64,000 bases of DNA, taken from assembly GCF_005144585.1 (NCBI RefSeq), contig NZ_SSMQ01000003.1, forward strand, positions 186,001-250,000. The letters run 5' to 3'. Positions 16,271-25,212 of the stretch are shown piece after piece (positions within the stretch are counted from its first letter, which is position 1; every line of letters starts with the position of its first letter). Source of the DNA: Polyangium fumosum. Lineage in GTDB: Bacteria; Myxococcota_A; Polyangia; Polyangiales; Polyangiaceae. Both the position numbers and the translations under genes were made by a program. The notes beneath the pieces were generated by a model. That model did not search any database and was not told the DNA's origin. It saw nothing but the letters and a program-made list of their open reading frames with translations.

Positions 16271-18454
16271 TCAAGATCGGCCCGTATCCTGCCGGGAGGG
16301 CGGGAGCTTCGGGGCCATCGCGACGACCGCCTCCGCGACCTTGTGAACCGCGGTCACGTCGGGGCGGACGCTCTTGAAAATGCTCGTGACGAGCTCGCGG
16401 GAAGGGGGCGCGTCGTCGACGACGAGCACGCGCGCCTCGTCGCGCCGCGGCGCGGGGGATCCCTCCACGAGGGTGACCTCCGAGGCCTTTGCGACGCGCA
16501 ACGGCAGCTCGACCGTGAACGTCGCGCCGAGCCCCTTCCCCGGGCTCGCCGCGACCACCGCGCCGCCGTGCGCCTCGACGAGATACCGCACGATTGAAAG
16601 GCCGAGGCCAAGCCCGCCATGGCTGCGAGTGGAAGAGCTGTCGCCTTGCCGGAAACGCTCGAAGACATGCGGCAAGGTCGCAGGCGAGATCCCCACGCCG
16701 TCATCCTTCACCCAAAGCAGGGCCTTGTCGCCGCGATGGCAGCCGATCTCGACGGTCCCCCCGGGCGGCGTGAATTTGAGCGCATTGCCGAGCAGGTTCT
16801 CGATCACCTGCCGCAGCCGGAGGTCGTCGCCGAAGACGGGGAGCGGCCCGCTCCTCTCGAATGCGGTTTCCAGGCGGATCCCTTTCGCGTCCGCGAGCGG
16901 GCCCATCGCGCGCACGGCCTGCGTGAGCGGCTGCGCGAGGTCGAGGTCCACCGCGTCGAGCTGGAGCGTGCCCGCGAGCATGCTCGTCATGTCCATGAGA
17001 TCCTCGATGAGGCGCGCTTGTGCCTGCGCATTGCGCTCGATGGTCTCGAGCGCCTTGCCGCGGCTCGCCTCCGGCACCGAGTCCCGCCGCAGAATGCCGG
17101 TCCAGCCGAGGATCGCCGTGAGCGGGGTGCGGAGCTCGTGCGAGATGACGGCCAAAAACTCGTCCTTCAGCCGGCTCGCCTCCTGGACCGCTCGATAAAG
17201 CCGGGCACGATCGATCGCCATCCCTGCGCGCCGCGCGAGGTCCTCGGCGAGGGCGCGCTCCGATTCCGCCATGAAGCGCCCGGGCGCGCCGCCGAGGAGC
17301 GTCATGTGGCCGAGCGCATGCCCGTGGATCACGAGGGGCACGACGAGCAGCGAATGAATGCCGCGCGCTTCAAGCTCGCGGCGCGTGGTCGGGTCGAGCT
17401 CGCCAAACCCGAGCGCGCGCCCCGGCGCGACGAGGTCGAGCAGCGCCTCGGCGAACGCCGCCCCCCGCCCGAGCGCCGCGAGGCAATACCGCTCGCCGGC
17501 CTCCTCCACGTGAATGGTGCACCCTTCGGCGAATGCCGGCACGAGGAGCCGCGCCATGGCCGCGAGCGTGCTCTCGTACTCCAGCGAGGCGCCGAGAATG
17601 CCGCTCACCTCGGCGAGGAGCCGCTGCGCCTCTTCGGCCTTCCTCCGCGCGCTGACGTCCCGCGAAATGCCCACGAGCCCGACGACCCGCCCCTCCTCGT
17701 CGTACCAGGGCCCTTTCGTCGATTGCCAGGACCGCGTCGCGCCATGGCTGGTCGTCGACGTGCATTCGTAGATCCTCGTGCGCTGGCTCGTGAGGATCTC
17801 CCGGTCGCGCTGGGCGATCTCCTCCGCGTCGACTTGCGCGAAGAGCGCCTTGTCGTCCTTGCCCACGACGTCCTCGGGCACGAGCCCGAAGACCCGCGCG
17901 CCCGCCGCGTTGATCATGACGTACCGGAGGTCCCGATCCTTGACGAAGATACAATCGTGCGTGCCCTCCGTGACGGCGCGGAGCAGCTCACGGCTCTGCC
18001 GCAACGCCGAGAGCTCCGCCTCCTCGGCGAGCACCCGCGCGAGCACCGGAGCGCAATGCTGCGCGAGCCGGGACAAACGTGCTTTGGCGGGCCCCTCGCG
18101 GCGCAGCCCATCGAAAGCGACGACGCCGAGCACTCTGTCGCCGACGGCGAGCCGCACCGCCCACGCCTCGCGCCCCGCGATCCGCAACCGCGTGGGCCCC
18201 GGCGTGGAGAGCGCCGCGGCGAGCCCCCGCGGGGCCGGATCATTCGTGCCAGGGACGGAGAGTTCGTCGGCCACGAGGACGGCGAGCGAGCCCGACGTCG
18301 CGCCGAGGGCCCGCACGCCCTCCACGGCGACCGCGGCAGCGACGTCCTTCGACCTCCGGCACGCGTGCAGCGCAAACACGAAGGGCGCGAGGGCTGCATC
18401 AGCCCCCGGATTCCAGCGTTTGCCGCGACCGCGTGAACTCCTGGGTGAAGGCAA
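16271..18454 (-). CDS. GAF-PAS-GAF sensor histidine kinase with truncated receiver domain
   Basis: 727 residues. Order: GAF-like (~20-140), PAS (~165-285, VTEGTHDCIFVKDRDLRYVM), GAF (~290-420), HisKA with AVISHELRTPLTAILGW (His439), HATPase_c with VIENLLGNALKFTPPGG, KDDGVGI and GGLGLGLSIVR. From residue ~671 a response-regulator receiver starts correctly (ARVLVVDDAPPSRELV, acidic pocket present). The protein stops after only ~57 residues, before the phospho-acceptor Asp strand, so the receiver cannot accept phosphate. The start is uncertain: TTG 18454 is the most upstream, and no clear Shine-Dalgarno is visible. The gene lies downstream of tetR on the same strand. Confidence 0.85.
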   Translation of the reverse strand: MPSPRSSRGRGKRWNPGADAALAPFVFALHACRRSKDVAAAVAVEGVRALGATSGSLAVLVADELSVPGTNDPAPRGLAAALSTPGPTRLRIAGREAWAVRLAVGDRVLGVVAFDGLRREGPAKARLSRLAQHCAPVLARVLAEEAELSALRQSRELLRAVTEGTHDCIFVKDRDLRYVMINAAGARVFGLVPEDVVGKDDKALFAQVDAEEIAQRDREILTSQRTRIYECTSTTSHGATRSWQSTKGPWYDEEGRVVGLVGISRDVSARRKAEEAQRLLAEVSGILGASLEYESTLAAMARLLVPAFAEGCTIHVEEAGERYCLAALGRGAAFAEALLDLVAPGRALGFGELDPTTRRELEARGIHSLLVVPLVIHGHALGHMTLLGGAPGRFMAESERALAEDLARRAGMAIDRARLYRAVQEASRLKDEFLAVISHELRTPLTAILGWTGILRRDSVPEASRGKALETIERNAQAQARLIEDLMDMTSMLAGTLQLDAVDLDLAQPLTQAVRAMGPLADAKGIRLETAFERSGPLPVFGDDLRLRQVIENLLGNALKFTPPGGTVEIGCHRGDKALLWVKDDGVGISPATLPHVFERFRQGDSSSTRSHGGLGLGLSIVRYLVEAHGGAVVAASPGKGLGATFTVELPLRVAKASEVTLVEGSPAPRRDEARVLVVDDAPPSRELVTSIFKSVRPDVTAVHKVAEAVVAMAPKLPPSRQDTGRS

Positions 18455-18500
18455 CGAGAGATGTTGTCAGAAGACGGATTTCTCTTCGAGCGGGCGGAAC

Positions 18501-18518
18501 CCGGATTGTCGAATCCGG
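18501..18518. promoter_or_regulatory. 7-bp perfect inverted repeat between tetR-like and kinase genes
   Basis: CCGGATT (18501-18507), loop GTCG, AATCCGG (18512-18518). It lies downstream of the TetR gene and ~45 bp upstream of the kinase start on the minus strand. It could be a weak terminator for the first or an operator for the second. Confidence 0.35.
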
Positions 18519-18630
18519 CATCGCCTGATGAACCCCATCCTCCAGGAAGGACGGCCGCGATCCCAGCTTCACGCCGGCGCCGCGACGGCCCCCCACCGGC
18601 GTTTGCCCGTGTGTCCCCGCCGTGCGAGGC

Positions 18631-19311
18631 TCACGACGCGCGGCACATGCCGGCGAGGAGCGCTCCGAACGAGGCTTCGAGCTCGCCGTAAAAATCGACG
18701 CGCAGCGGGGCCATCTTCGGCGCCGCGAGCACCTTTTTCATGGGCCCGACCGGGTGCCCCATCGGCCAGAGGCCCGAGACGAGCGCGCCGAGCCGCAGGA
18801 TCGCCCGCACCCCGCCGCCCTCGGGCAAGGCCGGGAGCGCCGCCTCGAATGCCTCCCCCGCGAGGACGATATGCTCGAGCTCCCACCGCTTCGAGGCGCG
18901 CGCCGCCTCGAGGGAGAGGTTTTGCTCGATGTCGCAAGAGTTGCTCGCCAGGAGCCGCAGCATGGGCTCCCGCGGCGCGAGCGTGCGCACGACGAGCGCG
19001 GCCACGTCATTCGGCGAGGTATCGCGACCGAGGCCCCGGAGCAAAGGCATGACCTCGTCGAACCAAGCGCCGAGCGCCTGGAGGAAGAGCGCGAGGAAGA
19101 CTTCCTCTTTCGTGGAAAAATATCGATAGACGCTGCCCTTCGCGAGCCCGGCGCGCTCGGCGACCTCGCCGATCGAGATGTCGGCCATCGATCGCTCCCG
19201 AAAGAGCTCCGCCGCGGCCCCGAGGATCGCCTCCCGCCGCTGCTCCTTTTGCTCGGCGCTGTGCGCCCTCTGCCATCCCTCGCCCGCCTGGGGCTTGCTC
19301 GTGCTGCGCAT
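18631..19311 (-). CDS. TetR family transcriptional regulator
   Basis: 226 residues. The N-terminal TetR HTH is clear: EAILGAAAELFRERSMADI, then ISIGEVAERAGLAKGSVYRY with FSTKEEVFLALF (~27-75). The C-terminal helical ligand domain (~85-220) is of the kind seen in TetR_C subfamilies and does not reveal the ligand. Expected to repress its own or the neighbouring FHA gene. Two matching dyads lie in the 102-bp gap between its start and the divergent FHA gene. Start ATG 19311. The histidine kinase follows 176 bp downstream on the same strand. Confidence 0.9.
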   Translation of the reverse strand: MRSTSKPQAGEGWQRAHSAEQKEQRREAILGAAAELFRERSMADISIGEVAERAGLAKGSVYRYFSTKEEVFLALFLQALGAWFDEVMPLLRGLGRDTSPNDVAALVVRTLAPREPMLRLLASNSCDIEQNLSLEAARASKRWELEHIVLAGEAFEAALPALPEGGGVRAILRLGALVSGLWPMGHPVGPMKKVLAAPKMAPLRVDFYGELEASFGALLAGMCRAS

Positions 19312-19335
19312 GTCGACGACCCCGTAACGGACCCG

Positions 19336-19351
19336 CGGTCGTAAGCGACCG
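19336..19351. promoter_or_regulatory. TetR-type operator candidate, site 1
   Basis: Perfect dyad CGGTCG-TAAG-CGACCG, 15-30 bp upstream of the tetR-like start codon. The inner 14 bases match site 2 (19384-19397, opposite orientation) at 12 positions. Confidence 0.5.
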
Positions 19352-19383
19352 TCGATCCGTCGTCAAGCGCGGACGGGACCAAT

Positions 19384-19397
19384 GGTCACTTACGGCC
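19384..19397. promoter_or_regulatory. TetR-type operator candidate, site 2
   Basis: GGTCACTTACGGCC, an imperfect dyad 17 bp before the FHA gene start. Reverse-complemented it is GGCCGTAAGTGACC, against GGTCGTAAGCGACC in site 1. A repeated dyad in a divergent gap next to a TetR gene is the usual sign of autoregulation. Confidence 0.45.
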
Positions 19398-19413
19398 ATG
19401 GTACCCTCCGCGC

Positions 19414-19791
19414 ATGGCCACGTCGTTCGCGCTCGTCGTCCTCGAAGAGCCTCCGCGGGACCTCGGGCGCATCGTCCCGCTCCGCGAGGGCGCTCAGGTC
19501 TTCGGGCGCACGGAGGGCGCCGATATCCGCCTCGTGTCGGATACCGTCTCGCGGCGGCACGCGCGGATCACCGTGGAGGAAGGGCGCGTCACGATCGAGG
19601 ACGTCGCGAGCACCTCGGGCACGTTCGTGAACGATGCGCTCGTGCGGGGATCGCAGGAGCTCTCGCCCGGCGCGCGCATCCGGATCGGTCGAATCGTCTT
19701 CGAGCTCGCGCGCGCCGACGAGGCCGACGCGCGGAGCCTCGCCATCGTGGGGCGAGGCCACGAGGACGGCGCGCCCTCAGGGAATGGGTAA
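19414..19791 (+). CDS. FHA-domain protein
   Basis: 125 residues, essentially one forkhead-associated domain: GRTEGADIRL, SRRHARI and DVASTSGTFVND carry the conserved Gly-Arg, Ser-x-x-His and Asn of the phosphothreonine-binding loops. It should bind pThr peptides made by Ser/Thr kinases, which this organism has (see 37872-41636). There is no second domain, so it acts as an adaptor or sensor. Start ATG 19414, divergent from the TetR gene and probably under its operators. Confidence 0.9.
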   Translation: MATSFALVVLEEPPRDLGRIVPLREGAQVFGRTEGADIRLVSDTVSRRHARITVEEGRVTIEDVASTSGTFVNDALVRGSQELSPGARIRIGRIVFELARADEADARSLAIVGRGHEDGAPSGNG

Positions 19792-19811
19792 TTCGGACAG
19801 ACCGGCCCGCC

Positions 19812-20393
19812 TCAGGCTTTTTTCGGGCCGGTCACCGGGACGAACGAGCCATGCTGCACGCGGTCGGCGCCGGGCTTCGGGAGCGCGCCGGGCAGGACCG
19901 TGATCTTGGCCTCGCCCACGATTTGACCCCGCGAGGCGACCCACTCGTTGCGCTCCTCGATCCACGCCATGCACGCCGCGCGCACCTCGTCCGAGATGCC
20001 GCGCGGATCGTCCTGATCGGCGAGCTGCAGGCCCGTGTCGTACCGGAAACGGACCTCCATCGGGCGGTTCGGGTCGAGCGACTTCTGCGCCTCGCGGTGC
20101 GCCGCGCGCGCCGCCTCGTTCTCCTTCTCGCGCGCGAGCGCTTGCTCCTCGGCGGCCTTCTCGCGCACCTTGGCGAGGGCCTTCTCGGCCGCTTGCTCCT
20201 CGGGGTCGAGCGGCCGCATCGCGCCCTTCAGGCGGTCGTTCTGCTCGCGCGAGAGGCCCTCGAAGACCACGCCGAGCACGTCGGTGAAGCGCGGGCGCTC
20301 GCGGAGCCACGCCGATGTCGCCTCCTCGTCCGGGAACTCCTGGAAAGACGTCTCGCCGGTCTTCAGGTTTTCGAGCTTGAGCATGATCTTCAT
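19812..20393 (-). CDS. Hypothetical protein with charged helical segment
   Basis: 193 residues, soluble. The first ~60 residues look like a small alpha/beta domain (MLKLENLKTGETSFQEFPDE, DVLGVVFEGLS). Residues ~70-115 are a Glu/Lys/Ala-rich helix (coiled-coil-like), and the C-terminal part has FRYDTGLQLADQDDPRGIS and a Pro-rich end. No family recognised. ATG 20393 is preferred; in-frame ATGs at 20402 and 20405 are possible. It converges on the FHA gene. Confidence 0.65.
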   Translation of the reverse strand: MKIMLKLENLKTGETSFQEFPDEEATSAWLRERPRFTDVLGVVFEGLSREQNDRLKGAMRPLDPEEQAAEKALAKVREKAAEEQALAREKENEAARAAHREAQKSLDPNRPMEVRFRYDTGLQLADQDDPRGISDEVRAACMAWIEERNEWVASRGQIVGEAKITVLPGALPKPGADRVQHGSFVPVTGPKKA

Positions 20394-20470
20394 GGCCCGC
20401 ATCATCGCCGGGCTCGAAGCGCAAGGCAAGGGCATGCACCTTGCTGTCCGCGGGCCGAGGAGACGCTCCG

Positions 20471-22540
20471 ATGCTTGCAGGAAAATGCGCGTTTATCGGG
20501 ATCGTCCTTTCGACGGCCTCGCTCTCGTCCTGCCTCCCGGGTCCCCGGGAATTCGTGGACCTCATGTCGGTAAGCCCGAGGCGTGCCCCCTGCGCCCCGG
20601 GGCTCGTGCGGCGGGGCGATACGTGCGAAGAGCCTCTCTGGGCGGAGATCGCGCCCCTGCCCGCCAGCGCATTTCGCATGCGCGACATCGTGGACGTGGA
20701 CGGCAAAGAGGCGTGGATCGTCGGCCAGGGCGGGCTCGTATTGCACAGCAGCGACGGCGGTGAGAGCTTCGAGCGCGTCGACGCAGGCACGACCGAGGAC
20801 CTCGCCTTCGTGTGGGCGGACGAGCACGCGATCGTGCTGACGGGAGCGCGGCGCGCCTGGGTTTCTCTCGACGAAGGCGGGACGTTCGCCCCTTCGCCCG
20901 AGGCGCCCGAAGAGCTCACGCGGTGCATTCATTTCTTCGGCCGCCTGGTCTGCGGCTCCGCGCAGGGCGGCCTTTATCATTCGAAGGGCGGCGATTCATC
21001 CTTCGTGTACGTTCCCTTCGGCGGACGCACGGTGGTCGAGGCGGGGCCGGGGTATCTCGTGGCCGCGACCGAAATCGGCACGACGACGCGGATCCGGGCG
21101 ACGCAGGAGCCGGACCTGCGCGCGTTTTACGGGGACACGCAGATCCCCCTCGTGTACCCCGGCTCGGTCGACTCCTTGTGGGTCTCGCGCAGCGAGCTGC
21201 TCGCGTACGTGGTGGCCGACGACGATCCGAACGCGGCCGGCAGCCTGACGCTCCATGGCTCGACCACGCGGGGCCATACGTTCGAGCCGCGTGGGTCGTA
21301 CTCGCCCGAATGCAAACGGGGACAACACATCGCCGGCGCGCCCGGCTCGCTCCACGTGATGACCTATTGCAACACCGTCGACATGCCCACCACGTTCGAG
21401 GTCTGGTCCTCGGGCGACGGCGGGCAGACGTTCACGAAAGGCACGTGGGGCGCCGAATTCGAGAGCTCGTGGCGCGGCGCGAACCGCATCAGCTTCGGGA
21501 CCGCGAACCACGGGCTCCTGCTCACGCACCGGCTGCGCCGCTCGACCGACGGGGCGCGAAGCTCGGCGCCGATCGAGCAAAACGCGATGTCCGCGGATTG
21601 GCCCGACGGCCTCAACGAAAACAAAGCGATCTTTTTCCCGACGAAGGCGCGTGGCTACGTGATCGCGATGCAGAACACGACCGCGGTGTTCAAGTTCCGG
21701 CTCTATCGCACCGACGACGCGTTCCATTTCGACGAGGGGACGGACCTCCCGGCGTTCACGGACATCTCGACACACCCCCCTTCCCTCGCGGCGCACGAGG
21801 ATCTGCTCTGGCTCGCGTTCCCGGGCGACTCCGTGCAGCAAACGTTCCTGCGCAGCGCGGACGGCGGAAGGACGATCCTCCACGACGGTTTTCCCGTGCA
21901 GGGGCAGCCGCTCGCGGCCGCCCTGCTCGGGCCGGGCGGCCTCGGGTTCGTCGCGACCGCGCGCGGCGCCGTGAATGCGCGCCCGCTCTACCGGTCGAAG
22001 GACGGCGGGGCCACGTTCAGCGAGCTTTCGCTCCCGGACGGGACGTACATTCGCGCGATGCGGCTTCTCGCATCGGGCCGGCTCGTCGCGGTCGGCGAGA
22101 AGGGGCTCATTCTGACGAGCGACGACGCCGGGGAGACGTTCGTGGGTCGGCGCGGCGGCAATCCCGACGAAGAAAAACTCGTGTCGGTCGATTTCGCGCC
22201 CGGCACGCAGGTGGGGTGGGCCGGCGGCGTGACGGCCGCGGGAGAGGCGCTCCTGCTGCGCACCGAGGACGGCGGCGCGACCTGGGTCCCGCAGGCGCCC
22301 GGAGGATCGCCGGGCGCTCGAATCGTGCAGGTCGCGGCCGCGACGCCGTCCCACGCGAGCGTCGTGCTCGAAATGCAGGGCGGCGAGCGTTCGCTCGTGA
22401 TGACGCAGGATGGGGGGCAATCGTGGGCGACGCGGGAGACACCCGGCGGCGACCCGCTCCGGATGGTCGCGCGGCTCCCGGACGGCGAGACGACGTTCGC
22501 GCTCGGGGCGTACGGCCTCTATCGCAGCCGCACGCCCTGA
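20471..22540 (+). CDS. Lipoprotein beta-propeller with BNR/Asp-box repeats
   Basis: 689 residues; lipobox LSSC (Cys21). The mature protein is built of repeats carrying Asp-boxes of the form S-x-D-x-G-x-T-F/W: SSDGGESF, SLDEGGTF, SGDGGQTF, SKDGGATF, TSDDAGETF, TEDGGATW, TQDGGQSW. These lie at the turns of propeller blades as in sialidases, YCF48-like and Vps10/sortilin-like proteins. No sialidase active-site pattern (RIP motif) was seen, so a binding or scaffold role at the envelope is more likely than glycosidase activity. It converges on the dienelactone hydrolase gene. Confidence 0.85.
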   Translation: MLAGKCAFIGIVLSTASLSSCLPGPREFVDLMSVSPRRAPCAPGLVRRGDTCEEPLWAEIAPLPASAFRMRDIVDVDGKEAWIVGQGGLVLHSSDGGESFERVDAGTTEDLAFVWADEHAIVLTGARRAWVSLDEGGTFAPSPEAPEELTRCIHFFGRLVCGSAQGGLYHSKGGDSSFVYVPFGGRTVVEAGPGYLVAATEIGTTTRIRATQEPDLRAFYGDTQIPLVYPGSVDSLWVSRSELLAYVVADDDPNAAGSLTLHGSTTRGHTFEPRGSYSPECKRGQHIAGAPGSLHVMTYCNTVDMPTTFEVWSSGDGGQTFTKGTWGAEFESSWRGANRISFGTANHGLLLTHRLRRSTDGARSSAPIEQNAMSADWPDGLNENKAIFFPTKARGYVIAMQNTTAVFKFRLYRTDDAFHFDEGTDLPAFTDISTHPPSLAAHEDLLWLAFPGDSVQQTFLRSADGGRTILHDGFPVQGQPLAAALLGPGGLGFVATARGAVNARPLYRSKDGGATFSELSLPDGTYIRAMRLLASGRLVAVGEKGLILTSDDAGETFVGRRGGNPDEEKLVSVDFAPGTQVGWAGGVTAAGEALLLRTEDGGATWVPQAPGGSPGARIVQVAAATPSHASVVLEMQGGERSLVMTQDGGQSWATRETPGGDPLRMVARLPDGETTFALGAYGLYRSRTP

Positions 22541-22548
22541 GCCGCGCC

Positions 22549-23463
22549 TCATTCCGATACGAGCTTCCTCCGAAAAAACGCGCGGACCTTGTCCCAGGCG
22601 TCCGCCGCGCTCTTCTCGTCGTACCGCGGCTGCGAGGGGTTCGCGAAGGCGTGCGGCGCGTCGTAGCGGTAAATCGTGTGCGTGACGCCGGCCTTGGTGA
22701 GGGCCGCGTCGAACGTATTCACGGTCTCCGGCGGGATCGCCTGATCCTTGTTGCCGAAGATGCCGAGGATCTCGGCCTTGATCGGCGAAAGCTCGGCCGG
22801 GTCGGTGACGAGGTGGCCATAATAGATCACGGACGCGTCGAGGTCGGGCTCGTGCATGGCGAGCTGGAGCGACCAGGCGCCGCCGAAGCACCAGCCGATC
22901 ACGCCGGTGCGCTTCGCCAGGATGCGCGGGTCTTTCTCCAGGAAATCGTGCGCCGCGACGAGCGTGGCCATCGCCTTCTTGTTGTCGACGCTCTTCATCA
23001 TGGCCATCGCCTCGTCCGGACTCTTCGCGGTCTTGCCGCCATAAAGGTCGACGGCGAGCGCGGCATATCCGTCCTCGGCGAGGCGGTCGGTCCAGTGCTG
23101 GATGTGCTCGTTCAGGCCCCACCATTCGTGGATGACGACGAGGCCCGGCAGGGGCGCGGTTTTCCCCTTGGGCAGGCTGAGGTAGGCGCTCGTGCCGTCG
23201 ATCGTGACGCGCTCGCCGCGCGGCGCCGGGGCTTTCGCGGCGTCGAGCTGGTGCAGCGCCTTGAAGTCCTCCTCGGAGAGCGTTCCCCGCATGCCCTCGG
23301 CGGGCGACGTGGTTTGCCCCGCGGCGGGCGTGGGGGTCGCCGGCGTGGCGCTTTCGGGATCGGGCGAGGGCGCGCCGCCGCAACCGGCGAGGGCGAGCAC
23401 GGACAGGCCCACGGCGAGGGCGCGGGCCGAGCGAAAGAGACCTTCGAGCTTTCCGAACCTCAT
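22549..23463 (-). CDS. Dienelactone hydrolase family lipoprotein
   Basis: 304 residues with lipobox LAGC (Cys28) and a ~50-residue Pro/Ala linker, then a complete DLH domain. It has VVIHEWWGLNEH (Glu113), nucleophile GWCFGG (Cys192), Asp240 in FGNKD and His271 in DAPHAF: the Cys-Asp-His triad plus the Glu switch of dienelactone hydrolase. Expected to hydrolyse lactones or esters, here in the periplasm or at the cell surface, unlike the cytosolic catabolic enzymes. Start ATG 23463 is the one that gives the signal peptide. Confidence 0.9.
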   Translation of the reverse strand: MRFGKLEGLFRSARALAVGLSVLALAGCGGAPSPDPESATPATPTPAAGQTTSPAEGMRGTLSEEDFKALHQLDAAKAPAPRGERVTIDGTSAYLSLPKGKTAPLPGLVVIHEWWGLNEHIQHWTDRLAEDGYAALAVDLYGGKTAKSPDEAMAMMKSVDNKKAMATLVAAHDFLEKDPRILAKRTGVIGWCFGGAWSLQLAMHEPDLDASVIYYGHLVTDPAELSPIKAEILGIFGNKDQAIPPETVNTFDAALTKAGVTHTIYRYDAPHAFANPSQPRYDEKSAADAWDKVRAFFRRKLVSE

Positions 23464-23573
23464 GGCGCGCACTCTACACCGAGGCGCGCGCATGGGAACG
23501 CCCTTCGTTCGTCCGCGCGCGGCCGCCGTCTGGGGCGAAGACAAGAGGGGGCAAGCTCGTCTAGAATGGCTCG

Positions 23574-25040
23574 ATGCGATACCGATCCCTCGCGCTCCTC
23601 GTCCCCTTTTCCCTCGCCGCGTGTGGTTCGGAGGGCGATCCCTCGAAACCCACGGCGGGAACACCCGCGTCGATCCACCTCGATCTCGCGCGGCAAGATG
23701 GGCCCGCGCCGTATCCCGTCGAGGTCACGGCGCGCGTGACGTCGAGCGACGGGAAACCCGTGCCCGGGCTCTCGGTGGAATTCACGGCCGAGGGCGGCAC
23801 GGCCGGCGCGGTCGCCGAGGTCTCCCCGGGCGCCTATCGGGTCACGGTCGAGCCCACGCTCGCCGCGGGCGACGCCGGGGAAGTGGTGGTGCGGGCGAAG
23901 GTCGCGGATCTCTCGGCGGAGGCGACGGCCGTGGTGCTGCCGGTCGTGGGCGCGGCGTGGGGGCAGCCGGAGCGTGTCCCCGGGCTCGTCAATACCGCCG
24001 GCACGGAGGACTCGGCCGAGGTGAGCCCGGATGGAGAATGGCTCATCGTGAGCACGTATTCACCGGCCGACCTGCTCTGCTGCATTGCAGGCAAGGACCT
24101 GCCCGGCTGCACGGGCGAGGCCGCGAGCCCGATGTCGCCCACATGCAATGCGACGCATGGCCCGTACGCCGCCCCCGAGCGGCCCGACATGCCCGGCGCG
24201 GGGCGGATCCTGTCGCCGACCAAGATCGACCACACGATTCCCCAGCTCGGCGTGGCGCAGGAGCTCTTCGCCTTGCCGCCCGTGGCCGCGTACGGGTTCC
24301 GCAGGCAGCCGGACGGCTCGTTCGCCGCGCCGTTCGTGATCGCGATCGACATGAACGGCTACACGTATTCGCCATTCGGCTTCACGTACCTCGGCGCGCC
24401 GAAGGACGGCGCCGCGTCCGTGCTCTTCGCGTTCGACCCGCTGCACGGGGCGGACACGGGGCCCGATCTGTATCAGGCCGACGTGAAGCTCGGCGCCCCC
24501 GTGAGCCTCGGAAAGTATTCGTTCGAGAACAACTTCCTCATCGCCGACCCCTTCCCCCCCACGCAGCTCCCGCTCGTGCCGCTGGATCCATTCCACTCGA
24601 ATCCCGCGTTCGGCCACGGCTACGTCTGGTTCGATACCGAGGGGCCGGTGGAGAAGGACATCTTCGTCGCCAAACCCTCGGGCGCGCTGCCGGGCGCGAC
24701 GTTCTCCGAGACGGTCGTCGCCGCGATCAGCAAGCCCGACGTCGAGGAGTTCCAGCCCTTCGTGGACGAGGCCGCGTCGAAGCTTTATTTCTCGCGAGGC
24801 TTCCGCGACATCTCGACGAGCGCGTATTCGGGCGGGGATCCGGCGCTGCCGGCCTCGTTCGGCGATCCGGTGGTCGAGATCGGGCTCGACGCGCTGCCCG
24901 ACGGGCCCGGCGACATCGTGGCGGTCGGCGAGCCGAGCGTGGCGCGGACGGGCGGCGGCGAGGAGTGGCTCTACTTCGTGTATTACGTCCGGCGGGAGGG
25001 CCACTACGACGGCTCGGTCGGACGGGTGAAGAAGCGCTAG
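23574..25040 (+). CDS. Lipoprotein with Ig-like domain and PD40-type repeats
   Basis: 488 residues, lipobox LAAC. Residues ~30-125 form an Ig-like/Big domain (VEVTARVTSSDGKPVPGLSV). The remainder resembles a beta-propeller with WD40-like/PD40 signatures (EDSAEVSPDGEWLIVST; VEEFQPFVDEAASKLYFSRG), plus a Cys cluster DLLCCIAGKDLPGC. Exported, probably binding rather than catalytic. Start ATG 23574 is supported by the signal peptide. It is 172 bp upstream of the next exported hydrolase on the same strand. Confidence 0.72.
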   Translation: MRYRSLALLVPFSLAACGSEGDPSKPTAGTPASIHLDLARQDGPAPYPVEVTARVTSSDGKPVPGLSVEFTAEGGTAGAVAEVSPGAYRVTVEPTLAAGDAGEVVVRAKVADLSAEATAVVLPVVGAAWGQPERVPGLVNTAGTEDSAEVSPDGEWLIVSTYSPADLLCCIAGKDLPGCTGEAASPMSPTCNATHGPYAAPERPDMPGAGRILSPTKIDHTIPQLGVAQELFALPPVAAYGFRRQPDGSFAAPFVIAIDMNGYTYSPFGFTYLGAPKDGAASVLFAFDPLHGADTGPDLYQADVKLGAPVSLGKYSFENNFLIADPFPPTQLPLVPLDPFHSNPAFGHGYVWFDTEGPVEKDIFVAKPSGALPGATFSETVVAAISKPDVEEFQPFVDEAASKLYFSRGFRDISTSAYSGGDPALPASFGDPVVEIGLDALPDGPGDIVAVGEPSVARTGGGEEWLYFVYYVRREGHYDGSVGRVKKR

Positions 25041-25212
25041 AACTCATCCACGCAACGGCATCGGTTGGCCCGCACGGCGTCCACGACAAATGAGCGCGAA
25101 TGGTTCTTCCTTCTCGCGCCCTTTACCATCTTTTCCTCTCGCCAGCCAATCGGGGTGCTACCCTCCACCTCCGATCGCGGACGATACGTCGTCCCCTGGG
25201 GGAGAGGACCGT

